A stretch of 23,186 bases of DNA from CAZWUZ01 sp964637655 [NCBI: uncultured bacterium] (GCA_964637655.1 CAZWUZ010000002.1:1681-24866); one strand, 5' to 3'. Shown: positions 1-8,349, numbered from the stretch's first letter. Notes: generated from the letters alone by a model not told the origin. Made by a program: numbers and translations.

Positions 1-1
1 G

Positions 2-1375
2 CGCATTGCCTGGCATGACGTGTGGCGCCCGCGCCTGCGCCGGCTGCTGGCGCGGCAGGAAACGTCGCCGGCCGTGCCGGCTGCGGCGGCAGATGCAGAG
101 GCGCTGTTCCTCGTACACAAGGACATCCATTACGGGCGGCTGTTCACCAAGAACCTGTACTACGACGAGCAGGCGGAAAGTCCGCTGCATCCGCGGCGGC
201 TCTTCCATCTGTTTGTCGAGCCGCCCGACCGGTTGAGTGAGCGCTATTGCCGCATGCAGGGCATCCCGCACGCGCGGCTTGACCGGCTGCGCCGTGCCCC
301 GCGGCCACCGGTGGAGCAGCAGCAGGCGGAACGGGAGACCGCGCGCATGCTGTGCCTCGGCTGGCGCGACTGGCGGGCGGGGCAGCCGGCCTCGTTGCTG
401 CTGACTCTGTTGAAACTCCAGCAGCAGGTGCAGCTGACCGCCGGCGTGCTGGCGATGTTTCCCGCCGCCCGGCTGGCCCTGGTCGACTACGACCTGGTGC
501 TTGCGCCGGCGGTGAATGCGGCCCTGGCGGCGCGCGGGATCATCACGCTGGCGGCGCAGGAACGCGGGCATATTGTCTTCCTGCGCCAGCCGCAGCTGTT
601 CGCGTTCGACCATTACGCGGTCTGGGGCAGAGCGCAGGAGCTTTTCGCCCGCGAGCAGGGCGGCTGCAGCATCGGCGCCTATCATCACCTCGGTATCCCG
701 CGCAGTGACGCCATCCTCGCGACAGCCGCGCGTCCCTGCCCGAAGTACGAACTGATACGCCGGCAGCGGCGCCTGGTGGTTGCGCTTGACTGGCACTCGT
801 CGAGCACCCCGTATGACATGGGGAGTGCCGGCTATCCGTCGATCAGCCGCAATAATCGCGCTTTCTACACGGCGCTGCTGCGCCTGGCGCGGGCATTCCC
901 CGGCTGCCATTTCGTCGTCAAGGGGAAGAATACCGATTTTGTGCGGCAGGACTACTATCGCGAGCTGCTGGCGTCACTGACCGCGCTGCCCAATTTTTCC
1001 ATCGAGTCGCAGCTGCGGGCGTATCGCCCGGCGACGATGATGGCGCAGGCGGACCTGGTTATTGCCTGCCACACCTCGCTGGCGGAGGAAGCGCTGGCCT
1101 GCGGCAAGCCGGCAGTGCTGTACAATCCGTTTGCCTACCCGCCGGCGGAACAGGATGCCTTTGCCGCAGCCGGCATCGTCGCCCACAGCGATGCAGAACT
1201 GCAGGACCTGCTGACCCGCTGGCAGGCAGGTGACTGGCCTGCACCGGCGGCGCTGGCGGCACTGCGGCAGGAATTCTACGGCGGCGAGGCCGGCGGCGCG
1301 GTCGCTGCGGAACTGCGCCGTCTGGCACGGCAACTTCTGGCGGACCCTATCCGGCATGACGGAGGAAGAACATGA
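2..1375 (+). CDS. GT-B-like surface carbohydrate biosynthesis protein, 5' partial
   Basis: The reading frame is open to the left edge of the window, so the start codon lies upstream; an internal GTG at 20 is possible but nothing favours it. About 457 residues are visible. The C-terminal third looks like the nucleotide-sugar half of a GT-B fold: a basic strand with FVVKGKN, then ADLVIACHTS (bases about 1049-1078) followed by EEALACGKPAVLYNPF, the pattern in which a Ser/Thr-Glu segment and a Gly-Lys-Pro turn line the donor pocket in CDP-glycerol transferase-like and capsule-type enzymes. No signal peptide or membrane segment is seen. It overlaps the NeuB-type gene by 4 bases (ATGA). Likely role: a cytoplasmic transferase adding a sugar or sugar-like unit to the glycan. 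The substrate is unknown and the family assignment is by motif pattern only. Two other proteins here, starting at 6547 and 16588, have the same general layout. Confidence 0.65.
   Translation, partial: RIAWHDVWRPRLRRLLARQETSPAVPAAAADAEALFLVHKDIHYGRLFTKNLYYDEQAESPLHPRRLFHLFVEPPDRLSERYCRMQGIPHARLDRLRRAPRPPVEQQQAERETARMLCLGWRDWRAGQPASLLLTLLKLQQQVQLTAGVLAMFPAARLALVDYDLVLAPAVNAALAARGIITLAAQERGHIVFLRQPQLFAFDHYAVWGRAQELFAREQGGCSIGAYHHLGIPRSDAILATAARPCPKYELIRRQRRLVVALDWHSSSTPYDMGSAGYPSISRNNRAFYTALLRLARAFPGCHFVVKGKNTDFVRQDYYRELLASLTALPNFSIESQLRAYRPATMMAQADLVIACHTSLAEEALACGKPAVLYNPFAYPPAEQDAFAAAGIVAHSDAELQDLLTRWQAGDWPAPAALAALRQEFYGGEAGGAVAAELRRLARQLLADPIRHDGGRT
1361..1368 (+). promoter_or_regulatory. 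Ribosome binding site for the NeuB-type gene
   Basis: GGAGGAAG lies inside the end of the preceding gene; its GGAGG core ends 6 bases before the ATG at 1372. It fixes the start of the synthase and shows that it is translated on its own as well as by coupling to the upstream stop. Confidence 0.75.
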
Positions 1376-2214
1376 GTGTTTTCTTTATCGCGGAAATCGG
1401 CATCAATCACAACGGCGACCTGCAGATTGCGAAGCGGATGATCGACATGGCCAGGGAATGCGGCTGCGACGCGGTCAAGTTCCAGAAGCGGACGATCGAT
1501 GCCGTCTACACGCCGGAACTGCTGGCCAGTCCGCGCGAGAGCCCGTGGGGGACAACGCAGCGCCACCAGAAGGAGGGGCTTGAATTCGGGACGGCGGAAT
1601 ACGACGAGATCGACCGCTACTGCCGGAGTATCGGCCTGCCGTGGTTCGCCTCGGCCTGGGATCCGGCCAGCCAGGAATTCCTGCGCCGCTACGACCTGCC
1701 GTACAACAAGCTCGCCTCGGCGATGCTTACCCACGGTGAAATGGTGAACATGATCGCGGCTGAGGGGAAGAAAACCTTCATTTCGACCGGGATGAGCGAC
1801 TATGCAGTGATTGACGGGGTGGTGGAGGTCTTCCGGCGGAAAAACTGCCCGTTTGCACTGCTGCACTGCGTATCGACCTATCCGTCGGACGACGCGGAAT
1901 GCAACGTGCGCACGGTGGCGACGCTGCGCGAACGCTACGGCTGCGAAGTGGGCTACAGCGGGCATGAGCGCGGCATCCTCCCCTCCATCCTCGCCGTGGT
2001 GTTCGGGGCGACGATTATCGAGCGGCACATCACCCTCGACCGGACGATGTACGGGAGCGACCAGGCGGCGTCACTGGAGAAGAAGGGGATCCAGCTGGTC
2101 ATCGGCTACAGCCGCGACGTGCCGGCAATCATCGGCGACGGGGTAAAGCAGGTGTCGGAGAAGGAGCGGGCGGTGGCGGCCAAGCTGCGTTACTTCGCGC
2201 CGCACGAGGAGTAG
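1372..2214 (+). CDS. neuB: NeuB-family nonulosonate synthase lacking a SAF domain
   Basis: The 280-residue protein is the TIM-barrel part of the sialic acid synthase family, which condenses phosphoenolpyruvate with an N-acylated hexosamine to give a nine-carbon (or related) 2-keto acid. Visible motifs are AEIGINHNGD (7-16), VKFQKR (35-40), YNKLAS (111-116), STGMS (138-142), LHCVSTYP (164-171), GYSGHE (194-199) and ERHITLDR (217-224). Family members such as NeuB, LegI and PseI are about 330-350 residues and end in a SAF (antifreeze-like) domain that helps bind the sugar; this protein stops after the barrel. It also reads GSDQAAS (228-234) where classical members have a GPDH-like segment. The substrate may therefore not be ManNAc. 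Followed after 3 bases by a radical SAM gene and then by a cytidylyltransferase. Family membership is secure; the product sugar is not. Confidence 0.9.
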   Translation: MSVFFIAEIGINHNGDLQIAKRMIDMARECGCDAVKFQKRTIDAVYTPELLASPRESPWGTTQRHQKEGLEFGTAEYDEIDRYCRSIGLPWFASAWDPASQEFLRRYDLPYNKLASAMLTHGEMVNMIAAEGKKTFISTGMSDYAVIDGVVEVFRRKNCPFALLHCVSTYPSDDAECNVRTVATLRERYGCEVGYSGHERGILPSILAVVFGATIIERHITLDRTMYGSDQAASLEKKGIQLVIGYSRDVPAIIGDGVKQVSEKERAVAAKLRYFAPHEE

Positions 2215-2217
2215 ACG

Positions 2218-3018
2218 ATGCACTGTACCGGACTGACCACGATCAACGTCGAACTGACCTCGCGCTGCAACAAGGCATGCTGGATGTGCGGCCGGCGCGA
2301 ACGCGACCGCGAGCGCGGCGACCTCGCCTACGGCGACATGGAATTTGCGCTGGTCGAGCGCATCGCCGCGCAGGTGGAGCCGGGCATGGTGGTACAGCTG
2401 CACAACAACGGCGAGCCGCTGCTGTATCCGCGTTTCGGGGAGGCGGCGCGGTTGTTTGCGGCGCGCGGCTGCCTGGTGAACACGGTCAGCAACGGTAAGC
2501 TGCTGGTGGAGAAGGCGGACGAAATTGTCGGGGTGCTCGACACGCTGGCCATCTCGGTGTTCGAGAACGACGAAGAGGCGGACGCGCAGTTCCCGGTGAT
2601 CGAGGAGTTTCTGCGGCGCAAGGAAACGCGGAAACCGTTCACCATGCTGCGCTTTATCGGGCAGGTGAACGAGAACCGCTACGCGGCGCTGCCGGCGCTG
2701 CCGATCCGGCGCCTGCTGCATGCGGCGAAGGGGAGCGTCGAGTACCGGCGCCGGAATCCGACCATACCGGAAATCGGCGTCTGCCTTGACTTCCTGCACC
2801 ACCTGGCCATCGACCGGCACGGCGATGTGTCGGTCTGCGTGCGTTTTGATCCGCAGCGCGAGCTGGTGCTGGGCAGCATCCGTGAACAGACGCTGGCGCA
2901 GCTGTGGCAGTCGCCGAAGCGGATGCACATGAAGGAACTGCACTGCGCGGGACGGCGGGGGGAGATTCCCTACTGCGGCGACCGTTGCAGCTACTGGGGG
3001 GTGCCCACCGGTGAATAA
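2218..3018 (+). CDS. Radical SAM/SPASM protein between NeuB- and NeuA-type genes
   Basis: The 266-residue protein carries the radical SAM cluster motif SRCNKACWMC with Cys17, Cys21 and Cys24, and a GEP segment (HNNGEPLLYP, about 61-70) of the barrel's second strand. The C-terminal third is SPASM-like: Cys189, Cys207, Cys243, Cys253 and Cys257, with the typical ELVLGSI...LAQLW stretch between, so a second (auxiliary) iron-sulfur cluster is expected. It is short for a SPASM enzyme (usually 320-450 residues) and the middle of the barrel is compressed. GAGGAG at 2206-2211 serves the ATG at 2218. Its position between synthase and cytidylyltransferase genes suggests that it acts on the free or activated keto sugar or on a precursor; that is inference from context. 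It overlaps the next gene by 8 bases. The reaction is unknown. Confidence 0.85.
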   Translation: MHCTGLTTINVELTSRCNKACWMCGRRERDRERGDLAYGDMEFALVERIAAQVEPGMVVQLHNNGEPLLYPRFGEAARLFAARGCLVNTVSNGKLLVEKADEIVGVLDTLAISVFENDEEADAQFPVIEEFLRRKETRKPFTMLRFIGQVNENRYAALPALPIRRLLHAAKGSVEYRRRNPTIPEIGVCLDFLHHLAIDRHGDVSVCVRFDPQRELVLGSIREQTLAQLWQSPKRMHMKELHCAGRRGEIPYCGDRCSYWGVPTGE

Positions 3019-3763
3019 GGTTATTGCGGTCATCCCGGCCCGCGGCGGATCGAAGCGGGTGCCGGGCAAGAATGTGAAGCTGTTCGGCGGCTATCCGCTG
3101 CTCGCCTACGCCATCGCGGCGGCACGCCTGGCACGCACGGTCGAGCGCACCATCGTGTCGACCGACGCGCCCGACATCGCGGCGCTGGCGCGCAGGTACG
3201 GGGCGGAGACGCCGTTCCTGCGCCCGGCGGAATTCGCTACGGACAGTTCGGGGGATATCGACTTCGTGCGTCACCTGCTCGACTGGCTGCGCGACCACGA
3301 GGGAGGGGAACCGGAGTACCTGGTGCACCTGCGCCCGACGACCCCGCTGCGCGATCCGGAACTGATCGACCGCGCGGTCGGCGACCTGACGGCGCGCCCG
3401 GAGGCGACGGCGCTGCGCTCGGTGCATCCGCTGCGCGAGTCGCCCTACAAGCAGTTCGTCATCGAGCACGGCTACCTCGCGGGCATGTTCCCGCACGATC
3501 CGCGCCCGGAATACTACAACCTGCCCAACCAGGTATTCCCGCCGGCCTACCAGCCGGACGGGCTCGTTGACGTGCTCAAGACCGACACGGTGCGCCGGCT
3601 GGGCGTGCTGCACGGCACGAAAATGCTCGGGTTCGTCGTGCCCGATCCCGGCGAGATCGACACACCGGAGGATTTTGCCTACGTCGAGCACCTGCGCACG
3701 CAGCGCGGCAGCGTGCTGCGCGACTGGCTGCAGCAGAACTTCGCCCCGGAGGCACAGTCATGA
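3011..3763 (+). CDS. neuA: CMP-nonulosonate cytidylyltransferase (NeuA family)
   Basis: The 250-residue protein activates a 2-keto acid sugar with CTP to give the CMP-sugar used by transferases. The N terminus has the CTP-binding loop IPARGGSKRVPGKN (8-21) with the Arg-Gly-Gly-Ser-Lys core, followed by the expected VSTD strand and the HLRPTTPLRDPE segment, equivalent to the LQPTSPLR motif of the family. Length fits NeuA/LegF/PseF-type enzymes of about 220-250 residues. The start is GTG at 3011, overlapping the previous gene by 8 bases; the Met-less start is supported because the nucleotide-binding strand begins at residue 4. Its partner is most likely the NeuB-type enzyme two genes upstream. 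The exact sugar is not known. Confidence 0.88.
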   Translation: MNKVIAVIPARGGSKRVPGKNVKLFGGYPLLAYAIAAARLARTVERTIVSTDAPDIAALARRYGAETPFLRPAEFATDSSGDIDFVRHLLDWLRDHEGGEPEYLVHLRPTTPLRDPELIDRAVGDLTARPEATALRSVHPLRESPYKQFVIEHGYLAGMFPHDPRPEYYNLPNQVFPPAYQPDGLVDVLKTDTVRRLGVLHGTKMLGFVVPDPGEIDTPEDFAYVEHLRTQRGSVLRDWLQQNFAPEAQS

Positions 3764-5151
3764 GCGGCCACGCCATCAGTGAGCGGCCGGTGCGGGTGCC
3801 GCGCGTACACACCCGCTACCGCCGTATCGTCACCAGCATTCCCAATCTCGGCACGCTGCGCGTGCTGCGCCGGCTGTCGCGCTGCGAGGCGCGCGCTATG
3901 CACGGGCAGCTCCCCGTGCTGTGGGACCGGGCGGAGGGAGCGCAGGTAACGGACGGGTTCGGCAACCGCTGGCTCGATTTCACCTCGACCATTTTCGTTG
4001 CCAATACCGGACATGCCAACCCGGCGCTGGTGCGTGCGCTGCAGCGGCAGCTGCGGCAGAAACTGGTGCACACCTACACCTTCGCCAGCGGGATCCGCGC
4101 GGCATTTCTCGAGCGGCTGATCGCGTTCTGCCCGGCCCCGCTGGAAAAGGCGTTCCTGCTGTCGAGCGGAACGGAGGCGACGGAATGCGCGGTGAAACTG
4201 ATGCGCCTGCACGGGCAGCAGACATCGCGACACAAAGTCGGCATCGTCTCGTTCACCGGCGCGATGCACGGACGGACGATGGCGGCGGAGCTGCTCAAGG
4301 GAATGCCCGACACGTCGCCGTGGGTGGTGAATCGCGATCCGCAGTTCCACCACCTGCCCTTTCCCTTCCCGTGGAACGAACACGGCGGCGACTGGGGCGC
4401 GCAGTTCCGGCGCGATATGCAGGCGCTGCAGCGGCGCGGGGTGCGGGTGGAAAAACTGTGCGGCTTCATGATCGAATCGTACCTCGGCTGGGGCGCCATC
4501 ATGTACCCGAAGGCGTATATCCGCGCGCTGGTGCGGTTCGCGCGGCAGCACAACCTGCTGGTCTGTTTCGATGAGATCCAGAGCGGCTACGGGCGCACCG
4601 GGAAACTCTTCGCCTACGAGCATTACGGCGTACGTCCCGACCTTGTCTGCACCGGCAAGGCGATGAGCGGCGGACTGCCGCTGTCGGCGGTCATCGGTCG
4701 CCGGCGTATTCTCGACCTGCCGGGAGTCGGCTCGATGAGCAGCACGCACTCGGCCAACCCGCTCTGCTGTGCCGCCGGACTGGCGACCATTGACGAAATG
4801 GAGCGGAAACACCTCGTGCGCGAAAGCGCACGCCGGGGGAAGATCCTGCATGCCGGCCTGCAGCGGCTGCAGCGACAGTACCCGGAACGCATCTGCTGTG
4901 TGCTGGGAACGGGGATGGTGGCGGCCCTGATCATATGCGACCCGCGCAGCGGACGGCCTGACGGCGAATTCGCCTCGCGCGTCTGCGAACTGGCGATGCG
5001 TAAGGGGCTGCTCATGGTGCATACCGGGCGGGAATCGATCAAGATCGGCCCGCCGCTGACCATTCCCGACGCGGCGCTGCGCGAAGGCATTGCGGTTATC
5101 GGCGAATGCTTTGCGGAACTGACGGCCGCCCGGCCGCGGCGGACGCGATGA
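3760..5151 (+). CDS. Class III (fold type I) PLP aminotransferase
   Basis: The 463-residue protein has the full set of class III aminotransferase marks: SSGTEATE (135-142, phosphate binding), GAMHGRT around His170 (aromatic stacking position), FDEIQSGYGRTG (270-281) with Asp271 pairing the PLP nitrogen, and Lys300 in TGKAMSGGLPLSA as the Schiff-base lysine. Length matches ornithine/4-aminobutyrate aminotransferases, and glutamate-1-semialdehyde aminomutase is a related relative. In this context it more likely aminates a sugar-derived aldehyde or ketone than an amino acid; nucleotide-sugar aminotransferases are usually of the DegT type, so a class III enzyme here is less common. ATGA overlap at both ends couples it to the cytidylyltransferase and to the VOC gene. 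It carries a basic N-terminal extension of about 45 residues before the core. Substrate unproven. Confidence 0.9.
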   Translation: MSGHAISERPVRVPRVHTRYRRIVTSIPNLGTLRVLRRLSRCEARAMHGQLPVLWDRAEGAQVTDGFGNRWLDFTSTIFVANTGHANPALVRALQRQLRQKLVHTYTFASGIRAAFLERLIAFCPAPLEKAFLLSSGTEATECAVKLMRLHGQQTSRHKVGIVSFTGAMHGRTMAAELLKGMPDTSPWVVNRDPQFHHLPFPFPWNEHGGDWGAQFRRDMQALQRRGVRVEKLCGFMIESYLGWGAIMYPKAYIRALVRFARQHNLLVCFDEIQSGYGRTGKLFAYEHYGVRPDLVCTGKAMSGGLPLSAVIGRRRILDLPGVGSMSSTHSANPLCCAAGLATIDEMERKHLVRESARRGKILHAGLQRLQRQYPERICCVLGTGMVAALIICDPRSGRPDGEFASRVCELAMRKGLLMVHTGRESIKIGPPLTIPDAALREGIAVIGECFAELTAARPRRTR

Positions 5152-5591
5152 AGGCGGTGCGACATACCGGCATCGTCGTGCATGACCTGCCGGCAATGCG
5201 GGCTTTCTATACGGACCTGCTCGGGCTGCGCGCGGTGCGCGAGGCCGACGAACAGGGACCGTACCTGGCGGAGCTGCTCGGCCTGCCCGGCGGACGCGTC
5301 CGCACGGTGAAACTGGCGGCCGACGACGGGTCGCTTGTTGAACTGCTGCACTTCCGCGAACCGGCAGCGTCGCCGGCGGCCGCGAAAAGCCTGACCCGGA
5401 ACGGGATCACGCATCTGGCTTTCACGGTAGCCGATCTCGCCGGACTGGTCGGCCGCCTGATCGCGGCCGGTTTCGCGCCGGTCTCACCGGTGCAGACCGC
5501 GCCTGACGGTGCGGCGCGGGTGGTGTTTGTCTGCGACCCCGAAGGAAACTATCTCGAACTGGTGGAAGAACTGCCGCCGGCGGAGGGATGA
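5148..5591 (+). CDS. VOC (glyoxalase-fold) family protein
   Basis: The 147-residue protein has two beta-alpha-beta-beta-beta halves typical of the vicinal oxygen chelate fold. The four metal ligands are in the canonical places: His6 (RHTGIVV), Glu65 (LVELL), His89 (THLAF) and Glu137 (YLELVE), as in glyoxalase I and methylmalonyl-CoA epimerase. The C terminus has the usual CDPEGNYLEL signature. An upstream in-frame ATG at 5106 would add 14 residues with no homologous look; ATG at 5148, overlapping the previous stop as ATGA, is preferred. Sitting directly after the aminotransferase, it may epimerise or isomerise a carbonyl-adjacent centre of the sugar; this is inference, as VOC proteins also include dioxygenases and binding proteins. 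Confidence 0.87.
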   Translation: MKAVRHTGIVVHDLPAMRAFYTDLLGLRAVREADEQGPYLAELLGLPGGRVRTVKLAADDGSLVELLHFREPAASPAAAKSLTRNGITHLAFTVADLAGLVGRLIAAGFAPVSPVQTAPDGAARVVFVCDPEGNYLELVEELPPAEG

Positions 5592-6542
5592 ATGACGATG
5601 CGCTGCCCGTTGTGCAACCACCACGCGACCCAACGCCTGACTGACCGCCTGCGCCACGGCGAACGCCGCCCGGTCTATTACTGCCCGCAATGCGAACTGG
5701 GCATGCTGCCCGAGAAGCAGGACCAGCGGAAGCTGAGGGCCTATTACGGCAGCGAGTACCGCCGGACGTTCACCCCGGTGCTGACGCAGGCGACCGACCC
5801 GGCGGCGCTCTTTGCCACCTACGCGCCGTTCCAGGCGGAACGGCTGGCGCTGCTGCGTCCGCATCTGACGCGGCGCATGCGCCTGCTCGAGATCGGCTGT
5901 TCCGCCGGCATGTTCCTCCACCATGTGCGCCCGCTGGTCCGCGAGGCGGTCGGGGTCGATTACGATGCGGCCTCGGCCCGCTACGCGGCACGCAAATGCC
6001 GCTGCCGCGTGCTGACCGACTGCGCCGACGATGAGGTGCTGCGCGACGGGCCGTTTGATGCCGTCTGCCTCTTCCAGACGCTCGAGCATGTCAAGGATCC
6101 GGTGGCGTTTATGCGCATGGTCCGCCGGTTCGTGCGGCCGGGCGGCCTGGTGCATGTCGAGGTGCCCAACCTGCGCGATGCGCTGCTGCATCTGTACGAC
6201 CTGCCGCGCCACCGTCAGTTCTATTTCCACCGGGCGCATCTCTGGTATTTTACGGCGCGCAGCCTGCGCCTGGTCATGCGCGCGGCCGGCTGGTCCGGCC
6301 GCATACGGTACACGCAGGATTACAACCTGCTCAACCATCTGCACTGGGCGGACACCGACACCCCGCAGCAGGACTGCCTGGCCGGTCTCTCGGCGCCGCG
6401 CCTCCCGCTGCGTTCCACCGCGTCGGCGTCGGTTCGCCGGCAGCTGAACGCGTTCCTTGCCCGCACGGATACGGCGTACCGGCAGCTGCTGATGCGCCTG
6501 GGGATGACTGCGAACATGGCGTTTATCGGCAGGGCCCGCTGA
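5592..6542 (+). CDS. Class I SAM methyltransferase with N-terminal zinc ribbon
   Basis: The 316-residue protein begins with a zinc ribbon (Cys5, Cys8, Cys31, Cys34) followed by a Rossmann methyltransferase: motif I LLEIGCSAGMFL (about 98-109), acidic GVDYD after strand 2, FQTLEHVKDP in place of motif IV and RPGGLVHVEVPN after strand 5. This architecture is frequent among methyltransferases of polysaccharide and antibiotic-sugar clusters. A basic C-terminal region of about 60 residues follows the core. ATG 5592 directly follows the preceding TGA; an in-frame ATG at 5598 lies 10 bases after the GGAGGG at 5582-5587 and could equally be used. Likely a sugar O-, N- or C-methyltransferase; which one cannot be told. 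Confidence 0.85.
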   Translation: MTMRCPLCNHHATQRLTDRLRHGERRPVYYCPQCELGMLPEKQDQRKLRAYYGSEYRRTFTPVLTQATDPAALFATYAPFQAERLALLRPHLTRRMRLLEIGCSAGMFLHHVRPLVREAVGVDYDAASARYAARKCRCRVLTDCADDEVLRDGPFDAVCLFQTLEHVKDPVAFMRMVRRFVRPGGLVHVEVPNLRDALLHLYDLPRHRQFYFHRAHLWYFTARSLRLVMRAAGWSGRIRYTQDYNLLNHLHWADTDTPQQDCLAGLSAPRLPLRSTASASVRRQLNAFLARTDTAYRQLLMRLGMTANMAFIGRAR

Positions 6543-6546
6543 TGCG

Positions 6547-8349
6547 GTGCGGACAGCACTGATGAGCGGACACCTGCTCCTTGCCGCCGGCAGCATGCCG
6601 GCGGATGCCGGTGCGGACGTGTGCGTGGCGCTGACCCCCGAAGCGATGGCGGCAGCTGACGCAAACGGGCAGCCGTACACGACGCCGGAAACGTATTTCA
6701 CTTACGCGGAACTGGACGGTTTCATGCGCGAGCAGGACCGCAGCGAATGGTTCTGCGCGCGCCTCGACGCGATACTGGAGGCGGCACTGCCCGAGCGTGA
6801 CCGCGCGGCGCTCACCCCGGCGGTCGCGCACCGCTACTACTTCAAGCAGCTGTGCGATCCGCTATTCGTCCGGACATTCGAACTGGAACGTGTGCTGCGT
6901 GCACTCAAGCCGCAGCAGGTAACCTACCTGGCGGGGGAGGAAACGCACTCAGTGCCGCACCTGTATCACGATCCGGATGCCTACGGTTCGGCTCTCGCGG
7001 CACTTGCCGGTCCGGCGGGCATACCGATGCGGCGTGTGGCGGCGGCGCCGGCAGCAGCAGGACCGCTACCGGCAGCCCGGAGGGAAGCCGGCTGGCGGCA
7101 GCTGCGGCGCCGCGGGCGGAAGGCGGAAGCCGCGCTGCGCTGCGCTCTGCGCAATCTGCTCAACCGGCAGCGGCAGGGAACGGTCATGACGACACCTGAC
7201 TGCCGGCTCGGACCGGCAGTGCAGAAACTCGGTTACGCGCTGACGTACCTGCCGGAATGCACGGCGGCGACGATACCGTCAGCGTGGCCCGCCGCCTGGC
7301 TGCCCCTGGCGGAACTGCTGGAAGCGGTGCGTCGTGACCGTGAGATTGGCGCCTGGCTGGCCCGGGAGGCTGATCTGTTTCCGCTGCTCGCGCCGGGGTT
7401 GCGTCAGTACCTGCAACGCCTGCCGGCACTGCTCGCCTACGCGCGCGCCCTGGCGGCACAACTGACGGCGGAGCGGATCCGCGCGGTGGTGCTCGATTCG
7501 TTCAGTGCGGGCGCCGGCGATGCGCGACCACTGGCGGCACACGCGGCGCGGCAGTGCGGCATTCCCTGCGTTTCCGCCCAGCATGGCGCTGACGGTGTGC
7601 ACGCGCGCCCGTTCCAGACCCACTACCTTGAACTGCCATACGCGACCACCCATCTCGTCTGGGGGGCGCAGGTACGCGACAACCTGCAGCGTGTTTATGC
7701 CGCGACGCAGATCGCGGTGTACGGACCGACGCACGGGCGCCTGCAGCCGCAGCCGGCGGCGCCCGGCCGGGCGCCGCTCATCGTCTGCGTGCTGCGCGAT
7801 TTCCGCTACGAGCATCCGCTCTACGCGTGGGACGACCCGGCCTGGAACTACTCTGCCCGCACCTACTGGCAGTTTGCCGCCGCGCTGGCGGAACAGGTAT
7901 GCCGCGGACGCGGAGAGTGCCGCGTGGTCATCAAGCTGTACCCCGCGGAACGTCCTGCCGTCGTGCGTCTGTTCCGGGAACGATACGTCACCACTGACGG
8001 GCAGGTCGCGGTGGTCAGCAGCGAGGAATCGCTCGAGCGGCTGCTCACGCAGGCCGGACTGCTGGTCTGCGACTGGCTCGGCACCCCGTTTTTCCAGGCT
8101 GCACCGCTGCCGTGTTCCATCATCGTGCGCAGCCTGACACGGCATGACCCGGCGGCGGAACGGGCGGCACGCACGCGGGCCGCGTTTCCCGGCAGCGACG
8201 CGGAACTCGCGGCACTGCTCGACACGTACTGCCGCACCGGCAGCGTGCCGCGCGAGGGGGAAGACGACCTGTTCGTGCGCGGTTATCTCAACGGCCTGTG
8301 TTGCGACCGGCAGACGCTGGCGCGGTCCGTGCGGGGAGACGGCGCATGA
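6547..8349 (+). CDS. Large GT-B-like surface carbohydrate protein, substrate unknown
   Basis: The 600-residue protein has no clear N-terminal family signature (about 1-230 contains long acidic and then Ala/Arg-rich stretches). From about residue 320 it resembles the surface-polysaccharide GT-B group: VSAQHGADG around His346, a HLVWG strand, VYGPTHGRL, then the C-terminal domain with VVIKLYPAE and LLVCDWLGTPFFQAAPLP around Cys508-Asp509-Trp510, the place where related proteins have a Ser/Thr-Glu donor loop. No signal peptide or membrane helix is seen, so it should be cytoplasmic. GTG 6547 gives a 4-base gap; ATG 6562 is an alternative, and neither has a good ribosome binding site (AGGG at 6531-6534 is 12 bases from the GTG). 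The next gene overlaps by ATGA. It is probably a transferase for one of the unusual sugars; this is inference from its likeness to the proteins starting at 2 and 16588. Confidence 0.65.
   Translation: MRTALMSGHLLLAAGSMPADAGADVCVALTPEAMAAADANGQPYTTPETYFTYAELDGFMREQDRSEWFCARLDAILEAALPERDRAALTPAVAHRYYFKQLCDPLFVRTFELERVLRALKPQQVTYLAGEETHSVPHLYHDPDAYGSALAALAGPAGIPMRRVAAAPAAAGPLPAARREAGWRQLRRRGRKAEAALRCALRNLLNRQRQGTVMTTPDCRLGPAVQKLGYALTYLPECTAATIPSAWPAAWLPLAELLEAVRRDREIGAWLAREADLFPLLAPGLRQYLQRLPALLAYARALAAQLTAERIRAVVLDSFSAGAGDARPLAAHAARQCGIPCVSAQHGADGVHARPFQTHYLELPYATTHLVWGAQVRDNLQRVYAATQIAVYGPTHGRLQPQPAAPGRAPLIVCVLRDFRYEHPLYAWDDPAWNYSARTYWQFAAALAEQVCRGRGECRVVIKLYPAERPAVVRLFRERYVTTDGQVAVVSSEESLERLLTQAGLLVCDWLGTPFFQAAPLPCSIIVRSLTRHDPAAERAARTRAAFPGSDAELAALLDTYCRTGSVPREGEDDLFVRGYLNGLCCDRQTLARSVRGDGA

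Noticed and set aside
5106-5147. Earlier start for the VOC gene
   Set aside because: It adds residues without likeness to the fold; ATG 5148 gives the first strand with metal ligand His6 and the standard ATGA overlap.
3679-5196. 505-codon ORF on the minus strand
   Set aside because: It lies opposite the complete class III aminotransferase and has no family motif; long antisense ORFs are expected in DNA this rich in G+C. The same holds for the minus-strand ORFs at 11234-12718, 8283-9494 and 12970-14178.
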